Notes under the pieces: generated by a model | What the model was told of the DNA's origin: nothing | What the model saw: the letters and a program-made list of their open reading frames with translations, nothing else | Database searches by the model: none | Program-made: the position numbers and the translations under genes | Shown: in pieces, positions 33,481-43,600 of the stretch | Layout of the letters: every line of letters starts with the position of its first letter | Numbering within the stretch: the first letter of the stretch is position 1 | NCBI RefSeq assembly: GCF_018729255.1 | Contig: NZ_CP076060.1 | Location: 1,860,001 to 1,924,000 of the forward strand | Direction: 5' to 3' | From: Cupriavidus sp. EM10 | GTDB taxonomy: Bacteria; Pseudomonadota; Gammaproteobacteria; Burkholderiales; Burkholderiaceae | Length of the DNA: 64,000 bases

Positions 33481-34577
33481 CGACAATCACGAAGGTCGAG
33501 GTATTCCAGGTCGATCTGGCGCCGCCGAGGCCCCGGACCGATGCGATCCAGTCGTTCGACACCCAGGAAACGCCGATCGTGCGCATCCGTTGCGACGATG
33601 GCAGCGAGGGCACGGGGTACAGCTACACCATCGGCACGGGCGGCTCGTCGGTGCTGGCGCTGCTGCGCGACCACCTGCTGCCGCAGTTGATCGGCATGGA
33701 CCCGCAGCGGATCGAACACCTTTGGCGGACGCTGTACTACAGCACCCACGCCACCGCCGTCGGAGCCATCACCAGCCTTGCCATGGCGGCCATCGACACG
33801 GCGCTGTGGGACTGGCGCTGCCGCCGCGACGGGCAACCGCTGTGGGTGGCCGCCGGCGGCGCCCAGCACCAGGTGCCGGTGTACACCACGGAAGGCGGCT
33901 GGCTGCACTACTCGATCGACGAGCTGGTGGAGGCGGCGGTGGCCGTCAAGAACGCGGGCTTTCTGGGCGCCAAGATCAAGGTTGGCAAGCGGCTGCAGGA
34001 CGACCTGGCCCGGCTGGCGGCTGTGCGCGAAACCGTCGGCGACGATTTCGAGCTGATGATCGACGGCAACCAGTGTTTCACACCTGCCGAAGCCATCCGC
34101 AGGGCGCCCTACTACGCGGCAGCCATGATCAACTGGTTCGAGGAGCCCCTGCCCGCGGACGATCTCACCGGCCATGTGCGGCTGGCGGCCAGCACGCGCG
34201 TGCCGATCGCGGTTGGCGAGTCGCTGTACTCGATCGGCCAGTTTGCCGACTATCTGCGCCAGGGGGCCTGCGCCGTGGTGCAGACTGACGTCGCGCGTAT
34301 CGGGGGCATCACGCCGTGGCTCAAGGTTGCCCACATGGCCGAAGCCTGCAATGTGCCGGTCTGCCCGCACTTCCTGATGGAACTGCACGTCTCGCTTTGC
34401 GCTGCGGTGCCCAATGCCGAGTGGCTGGAATTCATTCCCCAGCTCGACAGCATCACGCGCAGCCTCCTCAGGATCGAGGATGGCCACGCATACCCGCCCT
34501 CGACACCCGGCATCGGCATCGACTGGGACTGGCACGAGATCGAGCGCCGCGCCAAGGTCCGTTTCACCGTTTCCTGA
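33477..34577 (+). CDS. Enolase-superfamily sugar-acid dehydratase, mandelate racemase subgroup
   Basis: 366 residues. Catalytic architecture is complete: KIK with Lys166/Lys168, metal ligands Asp196 (MIDGN), Glu222 (FEEP) and Glu248 (VGES), and the His298-Asp271 dyad (CPHFLMELH, QTDVARIGG). This is the mandelate racemase subgroup, in which family members dehydrate galactarate, talarate, fuconate, rhamnonate and others. Sequence does not settle which. Inside the island it should make a 2-keto-3-deoxy acid. Confidence 0.85.
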   Translation: MTTITKVEVFQVDLAPPRPRTDAIQSFDTQETPIVRIRCDDGSEGTGYSYTIGTGGSSVLALLRDHLLPQLIGMDPQRIEHLWRTLYYSTHATAVGAITSLAMAAIDTALWDWRCRRDGQPLWVAAGGAQHQVPVYTTEGGWLHYSIDELVEAAVAVKNAGFLGAKIKVGKRLQDDLARLAAVRETVGDDFELMIDGNQCFTPAEAIRRAPYYAAAMINWFEEPLPADDLTGHVRLAASTRVPIAVGESLYSIGQFADYLRQGACAVVQTDVARIGGITPWLKVAHMAEACNVPVCPHFLMELHVSLCAAVPNAEWLEFIPQLDSITRSLLRIEDGHAYPPSTPGIGIDWDWHEIERRAKVRFTVS

Positions 34578-34611
34578 CAACGACACCCGCCAACGGGACA
34601 AGGAGCCACCC

Positions 34612-35367
34612 ATGTCACAACGACTCGCCGGCAAGACCGCGCTGGTAACGGCAGCCGGCCAGGGCATCGGCCGCGCCACGGCCGAGGCGTTCCTGCGCGA
34701 AGGCGCCCAGGTCATTGCCGCCGACATCAATCCGCAAACGCTGGAGACGCTGGCCGCCCTGCCCGGCTGCCGGACGCTGCGGCTCGACGTGACCGATGGC
34801 GCCGCCGTCGATGCGGCCGCGCGCGAAATCGGCCGCATCCACGTGCTGTTCAACGGGGCCGGCTTCGTCCACCACGGCACCATCCTGGACTGCGACGAGG
34901 CCGCCTTCGACTTCTCGATGAACCTGAACGTGCGCGCCATGTACCGCATGATGCGCGCCTTCCTGCCGGCCATGCTCGACGCCGGCGGCGGGTCGATCAT
35001 CAATATGGCGTCGGTGGCCGGCAGCATCAAGGGCGCGCCAAACCGCTTTGTCTACGGCGCCAGCAAGGCGGCCGTGATCGGCATGACCAAGGCCGTGGCG
35101 GCCGACTACATCACGCGCGGCATCCGCTGCAACGCCATCTGCCCGGGCACCGTGGAATCGCCCTCGCTGCGCCAGCGCATCGGCAACCAGGCCAGCGCCA
35201 GCGGCAGGTCGCTGGCGCAGGTGGAAGCCGACTTCATCGCCCGCCAACCGATGGGACGCATCGGCACGGCCGCCGAGATCGCCTTGCTGGCCGTGTACCT
35301 GGCGTCGGACGAATCGGCCTTCACCACCGGCACCGCCCAGGTCATCGACGGCGGCTGGTCCAACTGA
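34612..35367 (+). CDS. Short-chain dehydrogenase, 2-keto-3-deoxy-L-fuconate dehydrogenase-like
   Basis: 251 residues from ATG 34612 (AGGAG upstream). NAD-binding TAAGQGIG (13-20), catalytic Ser134, Tyr148 and Lys152 (YGASK). The start MSQRLAGKTALVTAAGQGIG and length resemble 2-keto-3-deoxy-L-fuconate dehydrogenases, which oxidise the product of an enolase-type dehydratase like that encoded just upstream. Substrate inferred from context only. Confidence 0.8.
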   Translation: MSQRLAGKTALVTAAGQGIGRATAEAFLREGAQVIAADINPQTLETLAALPGCRTLRLDVTDGAAVDAAAREIGRIHVLFNGAGFVHHGTILDCDEAAFDFSMNLNVRAMYRMMRAFLPAMLDAGGGSIINMASVAGSIKGAPNRFVYGASKAAVIGMTKAVAADYITRGIRCNAICPGTVESPSLRQRIGNQASASGRSLAQVEADFIARQPMGRIGTAAEIALLAVYLASDESAFTTGTAQVIDGGWSN

Positions 35368-35385
35368 CGCCCGGGGAGACCGCCC

Positions 35386-36924
35386 ATGTCCGCGCCGGCC
35401 GTCATCCGCATCCATCCCGCCGACGATATCGTCATCGCGTGCCGCCAGTTGCTGCCCGGCACGGTGCTGCACCAGGAAGGTGTCACCGTGGCCGGCATGG
35501 TGCCGCCCGGCCACAAGGTGGCCGTGCGTGCCATCGCCGAGGGCGCGCCGGTGCGGCGCTACAACCAGATCATCGGCTTTGCGCGGCAGGCCATCGCGCC
35601 GGGCCAGCATGTGCACACCCATAACCTGGCGATGGGCGACTTCGCGCGCGACTACGCGGCGGGCACCGATGTCCACGACACGCCGAAGGCCGCCGCCCCG
35701 GCCACGTTCGACGGCATCGTGCGGGCCGATGGCCGCGTCGCCACGCGCAACTACATCGGCATCCTGACCTCGGTGAACTGCTCGGCCACCGTGGCGCGGG
35801 CCATTGCCGACCATTTCCGGCGGGAAATCCATCCCGAGGCGCTGGCGGCCTACCCCAACGTCGACGGCGTCGTGGCGCTGACCCACGGCGCGGGCTGCGC
35901 CACCGACAGCGATGGCGAGAACCTTCGCGTGCTGCGCCGCACGCTGGCCGGCTATGCGCGGCATCCGAACTTTGCCGCCGTGCTGGTGGTGGGCCTTGGC
36001 TGCGAGACCAACCAGATCGATGCGCTGCTGGCCGAGCCGGGCCTGTCGGCGCTGGCCGACGGGCCGCGCTTGCACAGCTTCAATATCCAGGACACGGGCG
36101 GCACGGCGAAGACGGTGGCGCGTGGCATCGGCGTGGTGCAGGCGCTGCTGGACGACGCCAACCGCGTCACGCGCAAACCGGTGCCGGCAAGCCACCTGGT
36201 GGTGGGCCTGCAATGCGGCGGCTCCGACGGCTATTCGGGCATCACGGCCAACCCCGCGCTGGGCGCGGCCGTCGACCTGCTGGTGGCGCAGGGCGGCACG
36301 GCGATCCTGTCGGAGACACCCGAGATCTATGGCGCCGAACACCTGCTCACGCGGCGCGCCGTGTCGGCCGCCGTGGCAGACCGCCTGATCGCCCGCATCC
36401 GCTGGTGGGAGGCCTACACGGCCCGCAATGCCGGCAGCATGGACAACAACCCGTCGGCCGGCAACAAGGCCGGCGGCCTGACCACCATCCTGGAAAAGTC
36501 GCTGGGCGCGGTGGCCAAGAGCGGCACCACCAACCTGGTAGACGTCTACGAATTTGCCGAACCGGTCAGTGCCCACGGCCTGGTCTTCATGGACACCCCC
36601 GGCTACGACCCCGTATCGGCCACCGGCCAGGTGGCGGGCGGCGCCAACCTGATCTGCTTCACCACGGGCCGGGGCTCGGCCTATGGCTGCGCACCGTCGC
36701 CGTCGCTGAAGCTGTCCACCAACAACGCGCTGTGGCAGCGCCAGGCCGAGGACATCGACATCAACTGCGGCGACATCCTCGATGGCGATTCGACCATTGC
36801 CGACAAGGGCGCGGCCATCTTCCGGCTGATGCTGGACACCGCCTCGGGCCGCCGCACGCGCAGCGAACAGCACGGCTACGGCCAGAACGAATTCGTGCCC
36901 TGGGCGCTTGGCGCCGTGATGTAA
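35386..36924 (+). CDS. uxaA: UxaA/GarD-family altronate (or related) dehydratase
   Basis: 512 residues with both UxaA parts fused: an N-terminal SAF domain (about 1-95) and the C-terminal iron-dependent dehydratase domain ([20 protein letters not shown], and [31 protein letters not shown]). Altronate dehydratase converts D-altronate to 2-keto-3-deoxygluconate; relatives act on galactarate or other aldonates. The SDR gene lies 18 bp upstream and the ManD-like gene 28 bp downstream, so it is in the operon. Confidence 0.85.
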   Translation: MSAPAVIRIHPADDIVIACRQLLPGTVLHQEGVTVAGMVPPGHKVAVRAIAEGAPVRRYNQIIGFARQAIAPGQHVHTHNLAMGDFARDYAAGTDVHDTPKAAAPATFDGIVRADGRVATRNYIGILTSVNCSATVARAIADHFRREIHPEALAAYPNVDGVVALTHGAGCATDSDGENLRVLRRTLAGYARHPNFAAVLVVGLGCETNQIDALLAEPGLSALADGPRLHSFNIQDTGGTAKTVARGIGVVQALLDDANRVTRKPVPASHLVVGLQCGGSDGYSGITANPALGAAVDLLVAQGGTAILSETPEIYGAEHLLTRRAVSAAVADRLIARIRWWEAYTARNAGSMDNNPSAGNKAGGLTTILEKSLGAVAKSGTTNLVDVYEFAEPVSAHGLVFMDTPGYDPVSATGQVAGGANLICFTTGRGSAYGCAPSPSLKLSTNNALWQRQAEDIDINCGDILDGDSTIADKGAAIFRLMLDTASGRRTRSEQHGYGQNEFVPWALGAVM

Positions 36925-36952
36925 CCCATCCCCTGCACTGCCGGAGACCCGC

Positions 36953-38164
36953 ATGAAGATCACCAACGCCCGCGTTATCGTGTGCTGCCCGGGACGCAAC
37001 TTCGTCACGCTCAAGATCGAGACCGACGAAGGCCTGACCGGCATCGGCGACGCCACGCTCAACGGCCGCGAGCTGGCCGTGGTCAGCTATCTGGAAGACC
37101 ACGTCGTGCCGTGCCTGATCGGGCGCGATGCGCACCAGATCGAGGACATCTGGCAGTACCTGTACCGTGGCGCCTACTGGCGGCGCGGGCCGGTGACGAT
37201 GAGCGCCATCGCCGCCGTGGATACCGCGCTGTGGGACATCAAGGCCAAGGCGGCCAACCTGCCGCTGTACCAGCTTCTGGGCGGCAAGAGCCGCACCGGG
37301 GTGATGGTCTACGGCCATGCCAACGGCAGCGACATCGGCCACACCGTCGAAGAGGTGCTGCGCTACAAGGAGATGGGCTACAAGGCGATTCGCGCGCAGT
37401 CGGGCGTGCCGGGGCTGAACAAGGTGTATGGCGTATCGCGCGACCGGCTGTTCTACGAGCCGGCCGACGCCAACCTGCCGTCCGAGCACGACTGGAGCAC
37501 CGAGCGCTACCTGGACCACACGCCGAAGCTGTTCGAGCAGGTGCGTGACGCGGTGGGCCCCGACATCCACCTGCTGCACGACGTGCATCACCGGCTGACG
37601 CCGATCGAGGCCGGCCGGCTGGGCAAGTCGCTGGAGCCGTACCGGCTGTTCTGGATGGAAGACGCGACGCCGGCCGAAGACCAGCGCGCCTTCCGCCTGA
37701 TCCGCCAGCATACGGTCACGCCGCTGGCCGTGGGCGAGATCTTCAACAGCATCTGGGACTGCAAGACCCTGCTGGAAGAACAACTGATCGACTATATTCG
37801 TGCCACGGTGGTCCACGCGGGCGGCATCACCCATTTGCGGCGCATTGCCGACTTTGCGGCCATGTACCAGGTGCGCACGGGCTGCCACGGCGCCACGGAC
37901 CTGTCGCCGGCCTGCATGGGCGCGGCGCTGCATTTCGATATCTGGGTGCCCAACTTCGGCATCCAGGAATACATGCGCCACACCGAGGAGACCGACGCCG
38001 TGTTCCCGCACGCGTACACGTTCCGCGACGGGATGATGTATCCGGGCGACGCGCCGGGCCATGGCGTGGACATCGACGAGGCGCTGGCGGCAAAGTACCC
38101 GTACCAGCGCGCCTACCTGCCGGTGAACCGGCTGGCGCACGACGGCACGCTGTGGCACTGGTAG
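36953..38164 (+). CDS. manD: D-mannonate dehydratase, ManD/RspA subgroup of enolase superfamily
   Basis: 403 residues, the standard ManD length, starting [20 protein letters not shown]. Typical features: [20 protein letters not shown], Asp metal ligand in LLHDVHHRL, Glu in [12 protein letters not shown] and [11 protein letters not shown], and [13 protein letters not shown]. The subgroup dehydrates D-mannonate and sometimes D-gluconate at high or low efficiency. With the oxidoreductase that follows, mannonate made by reducing fructuronate would enter 2-keto-3-deoxygluconate. Confidence 0.88.
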   Translation: MKITNARVIVCCPGRNFVTLKIETDEGLTGIGDATLNGRELAVVSYLEDHVVPCLIGRDAHQIEDIWQYLYRGAYWRRGPVTMSAIAAVDTALWDIKAKAANLPLYQLLGGKSRTGVMVYGHANGSDIGHTVEEVLRYKEMGYKAIRAQSGVPGLNKVYGVSRDRLFYEPADANLPSEHDWSTERYLDHTPKLFEQVRDAVGPDIHLLHDVHHRLTPIEAGRLGKSLEPYRLFWMEDATPAEDQRAFRLIRQHTVTPLAVGEIFNSIWDCKTLLEEQLIDYIRATVVHAGGITHLRRIADFAAMYQVRTGCHGATDLSPACMGAALHFDIWVPNFGIQEYMRHTEETDAVFPHAYTFRDGMMYPGDAPGHGVDIDEALAAKYPYQRAYLPVNRLAHDGTLWHW

Positions 38165-38226
38165 CGCGGGTGCAGGCGGGTCCGCAAGCCCTGCAAGCCC
38201 TGCAAGCCGATGACGAGGAGACCACG

Positions 38227-39771
38227 ATGAGCCATGTCGAACAGCTGCCGCGTCTGCATCCTGCCCGCCTCGGCACGTTGCCGGCCGGCGTCCGGCGTCC
38301 CGGCTATGCGCGCGACGCGCTGCGCGCCGGCATCGTTCACCTGGGCATCGGCGCCTTTCATCGCGGCCATCAGGCCGAGATCACCGAAGCCGCCATCGAG
38401 GCGATGGCCCGGGACGGCGAGGACGGCCTGCGCTGGGGCATCATCGGCGTGTCGCTGCGCCGGCCCGACACCCGCGATGCGCTCAAGCCGCAGGAAGGGC
38501 TTTATACACTGGCCCTGCGCAGCGCCAGCGCCGAGACGCTGCAGGTGATCGGCGCCGTGCTGGGCGTGCTGGTGGCCGAGGAAGACCCCGAGATCGTGCT
38601 CGACCGCATCGCCCATCGCGACACCCGCATCGTCAGCCTGACCGTCACCGAAAAGGGGTACTGCCACGACCCCGCCACAGGCGAGCTGAACCGCGCCGAC
38701 CGCGACATCATGGATGACCTGTCCGGCGTGTCGCACCCGGTCACGGCCATTGGCTACCTCGCCTTGGGCCTGCAGCGGCGCATGGCGCGCGGCCTGGGCC
38801 CGGTCACGCTGCTGTCGTGCGACAACCTGGCCAGCAACGGCGACACGCTGCGCCGCGTGCTGCTGGCGTTCTGCGCCGAGCTCGACCCGGCCCTGCGCGA
38901 CTGGGTGGCGGCGCGCTGCACCTTTCCCAACACGATGGTGGACCGCATCGTGCCCAAGACCACCGTCGACGATGTGGCGCACGTGTCGGCGGCACTGGGC
39001 CTGTACGATGCCTGGCCCGTGGTGGGCGAGCCGTTCTTCCAGTGGGTGATCGAGGACCGCTTCGCGGCGGGCCGCCCACGATGGGAAGCCGGCGGCGCGC
39101 AATTCGTGGCCGAGGCCCGCCCGTTCGAGGTGCTCAAGCACCGGCTGGTCAACGGCAGCCAGTCGATGATGGCGTACATGGGCGTGCTGGCCGGCTGGCC
39201 CACCACCGACCGCGTGATCGCGCAGCCGGCCGTGCACACGTTCATCTCCGAGACCATGGCGCGCGAAACCCAGCCCACGCTGCCGCCGCTACCGGGGCTG
39301 GACCTGGACGCCTATCGCGCCAGCCTGCTGCCGCGCTTCACCAATCCGGCGCTCGGGCATCGCACGCGACAGATCGCCATGGATGGCTCGCAGAAGATTC
39401 CGCAGCGGCTGCTGGCACCGATCCGCGACCGCATGGCGGCCGGGCAGCCGTTCCCGCGCCTGGCGCTGGGCGTGGCCGCCTGGCTGCACTTCCTGCGCGG
39501 CTACGACGAAGCCGGCAACCCCTTCCCCATCGAAGACCCGCTGGCGCAGCCGCTGGCCGCCGTGATGGCCGACGCCGCCCGCCAGACCGAAAAACTGTTC
39601 GATGCCCGGCCACGCGAGCAGGCCCGCGTGCGCACCATCGCCGGCTTCTCGCCGGTCTTCGGCGACCTCGCCCAATCCGCTGTTTTCGTCGATACGGTGG
39701 CCGCGCAGCTGGAACTGCTGTGCGCGCACGGCGTGACGGGTGCGCTGACACGCGTCAACGGCGCCGCCTAG
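38227..39771 (+). CDS. Mannitol dehydrogenase-family oxidoreductase, fructuronate reductase-like
   Basis: 514 residues from ATG 38227 behind GAGGAG; an upstream frame overlapping the ManD-like gene is rejected. NAD-binding GIVHLGIGAFHRGHQ and the polyol dehydrogenase signature with catalytic Lys (VEDRF-type, then FEVLKHRLVNGSQSMMAYMG) mark the mannitol dehydrogenase/UxuB/UxaB family. With a ManD-like dehydratase alongside, reduction of fructuronate to mannonate is the best guess; tagaturonate or mannitol are alternatives. The 62-bp gap before it has three short GCAAGCCCT repeats. Confidence 0.85.
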   Translation: MSHVEQLPRLHPARLGTLPAGVRRPGYARDALRAGIVHLGIGAFHRGHQAEITEAAIEAMARDGEDGLRWGIIGVSLRRPDTRDALKPQEGLYTLALRSASAETLQVIGAVLGVLVAEEDPEIVLDRIAHRDTRIVSLTVTEKGYCHDPATGELNRADRDIMDDLSGVSHPVTAIGYLALGLQRRMARGLGPVTLLSCDNLASNGDTLRRVLLAFCAELDPALRDWVAARCTFPNTMVDRIVPKTTVDDVAHVSAALGLYDAWPVVGEPFFQWVIEDRFAAGRPRWEAGGAQFVAEARPFEVLKHRLVNGSQSMMAYMGVLAGWPTTDRVIAQPAVHTFISETMARETQPTLPPLPGLDLDAYRASLLPRFTNPALGHRTRQIAMDGSQKIPQRLLAPIRDRMAAGQPFPRLALGVAAWLHFLRGYDEAGNPFPIEDPLAQPLAAVMADAARQTEKLFDARPREQARVRTIAGFSPVFGDLAQSAVFVDTVAAQLELLCAHGVTGALTRVNGAA

Positions 39772-39785
39772 CCATACACCAGCCC

Positions 39786-39818
39786 GACGCCAGCGCAGGC
39801 CACGCATGCGCTGGCGTC
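39786..39818 (+). terminator. Strong hairpin after the sugar-acid operon
   Basis: GACGCCAGCGCA (39786-39797), 9-nt loop, TGCGCTGGCGTC (39807-39818): a perfect 12-bp stem 14 bp after the last island gene. No T tract follows, so it may stabilise the 3' end or terminate with help rather than alone. Confidence 0.5.
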
Positions 39819-39930
39819 ATGCCTGCATGCGCAGATATCGTTTCTCCGCCCACCGGTACGCCCCTACCATCGGCCAGAGCCTGTCATAAAAGGGCTTCCC
39901 AGCGTTCTGCCAAACACCGGAGAGAGAGAC

Positions 39931-41235
39931 ATGCAAGCCAGCGCCCCCGCCTTCGCGGAGACCGCGCCCCAGATCGGGGCCAGTCAACGCCGCCGCGCCA
40001 TCATCGCCACGGTGATCGGCAACGGCCTCGAATGGTTCGACTTCACGGTGTACAGCTTCTTTGCCGTGATCATCGCCAAACTGTTCTTCCCCACCGGAAA
40101 CGACCTGTCGTCGCTGCTGCTGGCCGTGGCTACGTTTGGCGTCGGCTTCTTCATGCGGCCCGTGGGCGGCATCATCCTGGGCGTCTACGCCGACCGCGTG
40201 GGCCGCAAGGCGGCGCTGTCCTTGACCATTCTGCTGATGGCCGCCGGCACCACGCTGATCGGCATCGCGCCCACCTACGACCAGATCGGCGTGTTTGCGC
40301 CGATGCTGATCGTGATCGCGCGCCTGATGCAGGGTTTCTCCGCGGGCGGCGAAATGGGCGGCGCCACCGCGTTCCTGACCGAATACGCGCCGGAGCGCCA
40401 GCGTGCCTACTATTCGAGCTGGATCCAGGCCAGCATCGGCGTGGCCGTGCTGCTGGGCGCCGCCGTGGGCACCTTCGTCACGGCGTCGCTGAGCCCCGAG
40501 GCGCTCAACAGCTGGGGGTGGCGCCTGCCGTTCCTGATCGGCATGATCATCGGCCCGGTCGGCTTCTATATCCGCCACAACCTTGACGAGACGCCCACCT
40601 TCCAGGCCACCACGGACAAGACCGACTCGCCGCTGACCGAAGTGCTGCGCGACTACCCGCGCCAGACCGCCGCCAGCTTCTCGATGGTGATCCTGTGGAC
40701 GGTCTGCACCTACGTGCTGCTGTTCTACATGCCGACCTACGCCGTGAAGGTGCTCAAGGTGCCGCAATCCACCGGCTTCGTGGCCGGCATGGCGGGCGGC
40801 ATGGCGATCATGGTCTTCGCGCCCATCGTCGGCATGATGGCCGACCGCATCGGCCGCCGCGGCCTGCTGTCGGGCGCCGCCGCGCTGATCTTCGTGCTGG
40901 CCTGGCCGATGTTCGCCTATATCAACCACGCGCCCGGGCTGGCATCGCTGCTGGTGTTCCAGATCGTGTTCGGCGTGCTGATCGCCGCCTACACCGGACC
41001 GATCCTGGCCGCGTTTGCCGAACTGTTCCCGGCCAAGGTACTGTCCACTGGCCTGTCGGTGGCCTACAACCTGGCCGTGACGATCTTCGGCGGCTTTGCG
41101 TCGTTCTTCATCACGTGGCTGATCGCCAGCACCGGCAGCACCATGGCCCCGGCCATCTACGTGATGATCGCGGCCGCCATCAGCTTCTGCGGCACGCGCC
41201 TGGTGCGCGAGCCCGCCTACCTGCAATCGAAGTAA
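39931..41235 (+). CDS. MHS-family metabolite:H+ symporter (MFS)
   Basis: 434-residue inner-membrane symporter of the metabolite:H+ symporter family (ProP/KgtP/citrate type), 12 TM segments. Landmarks: NGLEWFDFTVYSFFA in TM1, FFMRPVGGIILGVYADRVGR (motif A), and MQGFSAGGEMGGATAFLTEY. AGAGAGAGAC precedes the ATG. The amidohydrolase gene starts 20 bp later, so it probably imports that enzyme's substrate. It could also import a sugar acid from the island upstream, but it is separated by a hairpin. Confidence 0.88.
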   Translation: MQASAPAFAETAPQIGASQRRRAIIATVIGNGLEWFDFTVYSFFAVIIAKLFFPTGNDLSSLLLAVATFGVGFFMRPVGGIILGVYADRVGRKAALSLTILLMAAGTTLIGIAPTYDQIGVFAPMLIVIARLMQGFSAGGEMGGATAFLTEYAPERQRAYYSSWIQASIGVAVLLGAAVGTFVTASLSPEALNSWGWRLPFLIGMIIGPVGFYIRHNLDETPTFQATTDKTDSPLTEVLRDYPRQTAASFSMVILWTVCTYVLLFYMPTYAVKVLKVPQSTGFVAGMAGGMAIMVFAPIVGMMADRIGRRGLLSGAAALIFVLAWPMFAYINHAPGLASLLVFQIVFGVLIAAYTGPILAAFAELFPAKVLSTGLSVAYNLAVTIFGGFASFFITWLIASTGSTMAPAIYVMIAAAISFCGTRLVREPAYLQSK

Positions 41236-41255
41236 TTCCGAAGCAAGAAGCAAAG

Positions 41256-42482
41256 ATGACCCAGATCCTGCTCCAGGGCGGCAACGTCCTTGACCCCGTT
41301 CGCGGCGCCCTGCTGCCGCGTCATGATGTGCTGATAGACGGCGAGCGCATCGTCGAAGTCAGCGCCACGCCGATCCACGCGCCGCACGCCCGGGTGATCG
41401 ACGTGACCGGCAAGACCGTGATGCCGGGCCTGATCGACCTGCACGTGCACGTGCTGGCATCGCTGGCCAACCTGGGCGTGAACGCGGTACAGCCCAACGT
41501 GCTGGTGGCGTTCCGCGCCATGCCGATCATGCGCGGCATGCTGGAGCGCGGCTTTACCACCGTGCGCGATGCCGGCGGCGCCGACTGGGGCCTGTCGCAG
41601 GCCGTGGCCACGGGCCTGATCCCCGGGCCGCGCATCTTCCCGTCGGGCAAGGCGCTGTCGCAGACCGGCGGCCACGGCGATTTCCGGCCGCGCTCGGACA
41701 CGCTGGAGCCATGCTCGTGCGCATTCCGGGCCGGTGCCATTGCGCGCGTGGTCGACGGCGTGGACGCGGTGCGCCTGGCCGTGCGCGAGGAAATCCAGAA
41801 AGGCGCCACGCAGATCAAGATCATGGCCTCTGGCGGCGTGGCGTCGCCGACCGATCCGATCGGCAACACCCAGTACAGCGAGGACGAGATCCGCGCCATC
41901 GTGGCGGAGGCCGAGGCCGCGCAGACCTACGTGATGGCCCACGCCTACACGCCCCGTGCGATTACCCGCGCGGTACGGTGCGGCGCACGGACCATCGAGC
42001 ACGGCAACCTGGTGGATGCGGCGGCCGCGCGCGTGATGCGCGAGCACGGCGCCTACGTGGTGCCGACGCTGATCACCTACGACGCCCTGGCCCGCGATGG
42101 CGAGCGCCTGGGCCTGCCCGCCGACTCGGTCGCCAAGATCGAGACGGTACGCCAGGCCGGCCGCGATTCCCTTGCCATCTACGCCGAAGCCGGCGTGCCG
42201 ATGGGCTTCGGTTCCGACCTGCTGGGCGAGATGCACCAGTACCAGTCGGAGGAATTCCGCATCCGCGCCGACCTGCTGGGCAATGTCGAAGCTGTGCGCT
42301 CGGCCACGTCGATCGCGGCGGAAATCCTGCAACGCGACGGGGAACTGGGCGTGGTCAAGGCTGGGGCGATTGCCGACGTACTGGTGGTCGACGGCAACCC
42401 GCTGCAGGATATCGAGGTACTGGCCGGCCCGGCGTCGCGCATCGAACTGGTGATGCAGGCGGGCAGGATCCACGGGGCGTAA
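41256..42482 (+). CDS. Amidohydrolase, imidazolonepropionase/Xaa-Pro dipeptidase-like
   Basis: 408-residue metal-dependent amidohydrolase. Ligands in order: DLHVHVL (His-x-His), Lys in QIKIMASGG, His in VMAHAY, His in TIEHGN, and Asp in GFGSDL. This is the subgroup that includes zinc arginine/lysine carboxypeptidases and Xaa-Pro dipeptidase-like enzymes. Cytoplasmic, no signal peptide. The MHS transporter lies upstream in the same transcript. Exact substrate unknown; an N-acyl amino acid or dipeptide is likely. Confidence 0.8.
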   Translation: MTQILLQGGNVLDPVRGALLPRHDVLIDGERIVEVSATPIHAPHARVIDVTGKTVMPGLIDLHVHVLASLANLGVNAVQPNVLVAFRAMPIMRGMLERGFTTVRDAGGADWGLSQAVATGLIPGPRIFPSGKALSQTGGHGDFRPRSDTLEPCSCAFRAGAIARVVDGVDAVRLAVREEIQKGATQIKIMASGGVASPTDPIGNTQYSEDEIRAIVAEAEAAQTYVMAHAYTPRAITRAVRCGARTIEHGNLVDAAAARVMREHGAYVVPTLITYDALARDGERLGLPADSVAKIETVRQAGRDSLAIYAEAGVPMGFGSDLLGEMHQYQSEEFRIRADLLGNVEAVRSATSIAAEILQRDGELGVVKAGAIADVLVVDGNPLQDIEVLAGPASRIELVMQAGRIHGA

Positions 42483-42500
42483 GGCTTCGTCGACGGTGTT

Positions 42501-42624
42501 CTCCCTCTCCCACCTGTGGGAGAGGGGCGGGGTGAGGGCAGGCGCATCGAGTTGCGACAGATGGCTACTTGAGCCGCCATGCCCTCACCCCCAACCCCTC
42601 TCCCGCCGTGCGGGAGAGGGGAGT
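42501..42624. repeat. Composite REP/BIME-like element, copy A
   Basis: Left hairpin CCCTCTCCCAC/GTGGGAGAGGG (42503-42526), then cggggtgaggg, a 43-bp spacer, ccctcaccccc, then right hairpin CCCCTCTCCCGC/GCGGGAGAGGGG (42595-42621). It fills most of the gap between the amidohydrolase and LysR genes. Confidence 0.8.
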
Positions 42625-42679
42625 AAAAACGGGGTATTGGCTATCATTGGCATCGTCACCTCCCCATGACAAGCCCCCC

Positions 42680-43581
42680 ATGCGCATCACCCCTCTCCCC
42701 CGTTACCCTGCCTGGTTGCGTTCGAATCCGCGATGCGGCATGGCAGCTTCACCAAGGCCGCGGCCGAACTCCATCTGACGCAGAGCGCCATCAGCCGCCA
42801 GGTGGCGCAGCTTGAACGATTCCTTGGCAAGAAGCTGTTTGTTCGCGAGCCGCGCGCGCTGCGGCTGACCGTCAGCGGCCAGCAGTACGCGGAGCAGGTG
42901 CAGCGGATGCTGGTGGGCTGCGCCGAGGCCACCGAGGACGTGATGAAGCGCAAGGGCCAGGTCGAGCTGACGGTGGCGTGCTCGTCCGGCGTGGCGGTGC
43001 TGTGGCTCACGCCGCGCCTGGCCGCGTTCCGGGCCCGGCATCCGGACTTCCATGTGCGGCTGCTGGTCAACGACAGCCTGGCGTCGCTGTCGGGCACGGA
43101 CTTCGACGTCGGCCTGTACTACCTGCGCGAAGGCGCGCCCAGCGGCATCTCCGCCCAGCGGCTCTATGACGAGGAAGTCTTTCCGGTTTGCGCGCCGTCG
43201 TACCTGGCCGGCCGCCAGTTAACGGTATCGGACTTGCCCAGGGAATCGCTGCTGGTGCTGGAGGATGCCCAACGCATCTGGATGTCGTGGCCGGCCTGGT
43301 TTGCCCGCAACGGCCTGCGCGAGACGCGCTTCGAGCGCGAGCTGGTAGCCAATACCTATCCGGTGCTGGTGCAGATGGCCATCGAGGGCCAGGGCATCGT
43401 GCTGGGGTGGCGCCATATGATCGACCGCTGCCTATCTGCCGGGCTGCTGGTGCGCGCCTGCGACGCCAGTGCGTCGCTGGGCGGCGGATACTACGCGGTC
43501 TGGCCGCGCGACCGGGCCGAACCGGCGGCGGCGCGCGCGTTCCGTCAATGGCTGATCGAGGAAAGCGGCGCCGACGCCTGA
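42680..43581 (+). CDS. LysR-family regulator (GcvA-like), with an apparent N-terminal frameshift
   Basis: LysR-type regulator: winged HTH (MRHGSFTKAAAELHLTQSAI, then SRQVAQLE) and a periplasmic-binding-like effector domain (about residues 90-280). The uninterrupted frame from 42733 lacks the first helix. ATG 42680 reads MRITPLPRYPA and then leaves frame. One extra C near 42711 gives PALVAFESAMRHGSF, the usual start of this subgroup. It may control the transporter-amidohydrolase pair upstream or the convergent molybdoenzyme genes 19 bp downstream. Confidence 0.85.
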
Positions 43582-43600
43582 GGGTTACGGCCGCCAGCCG

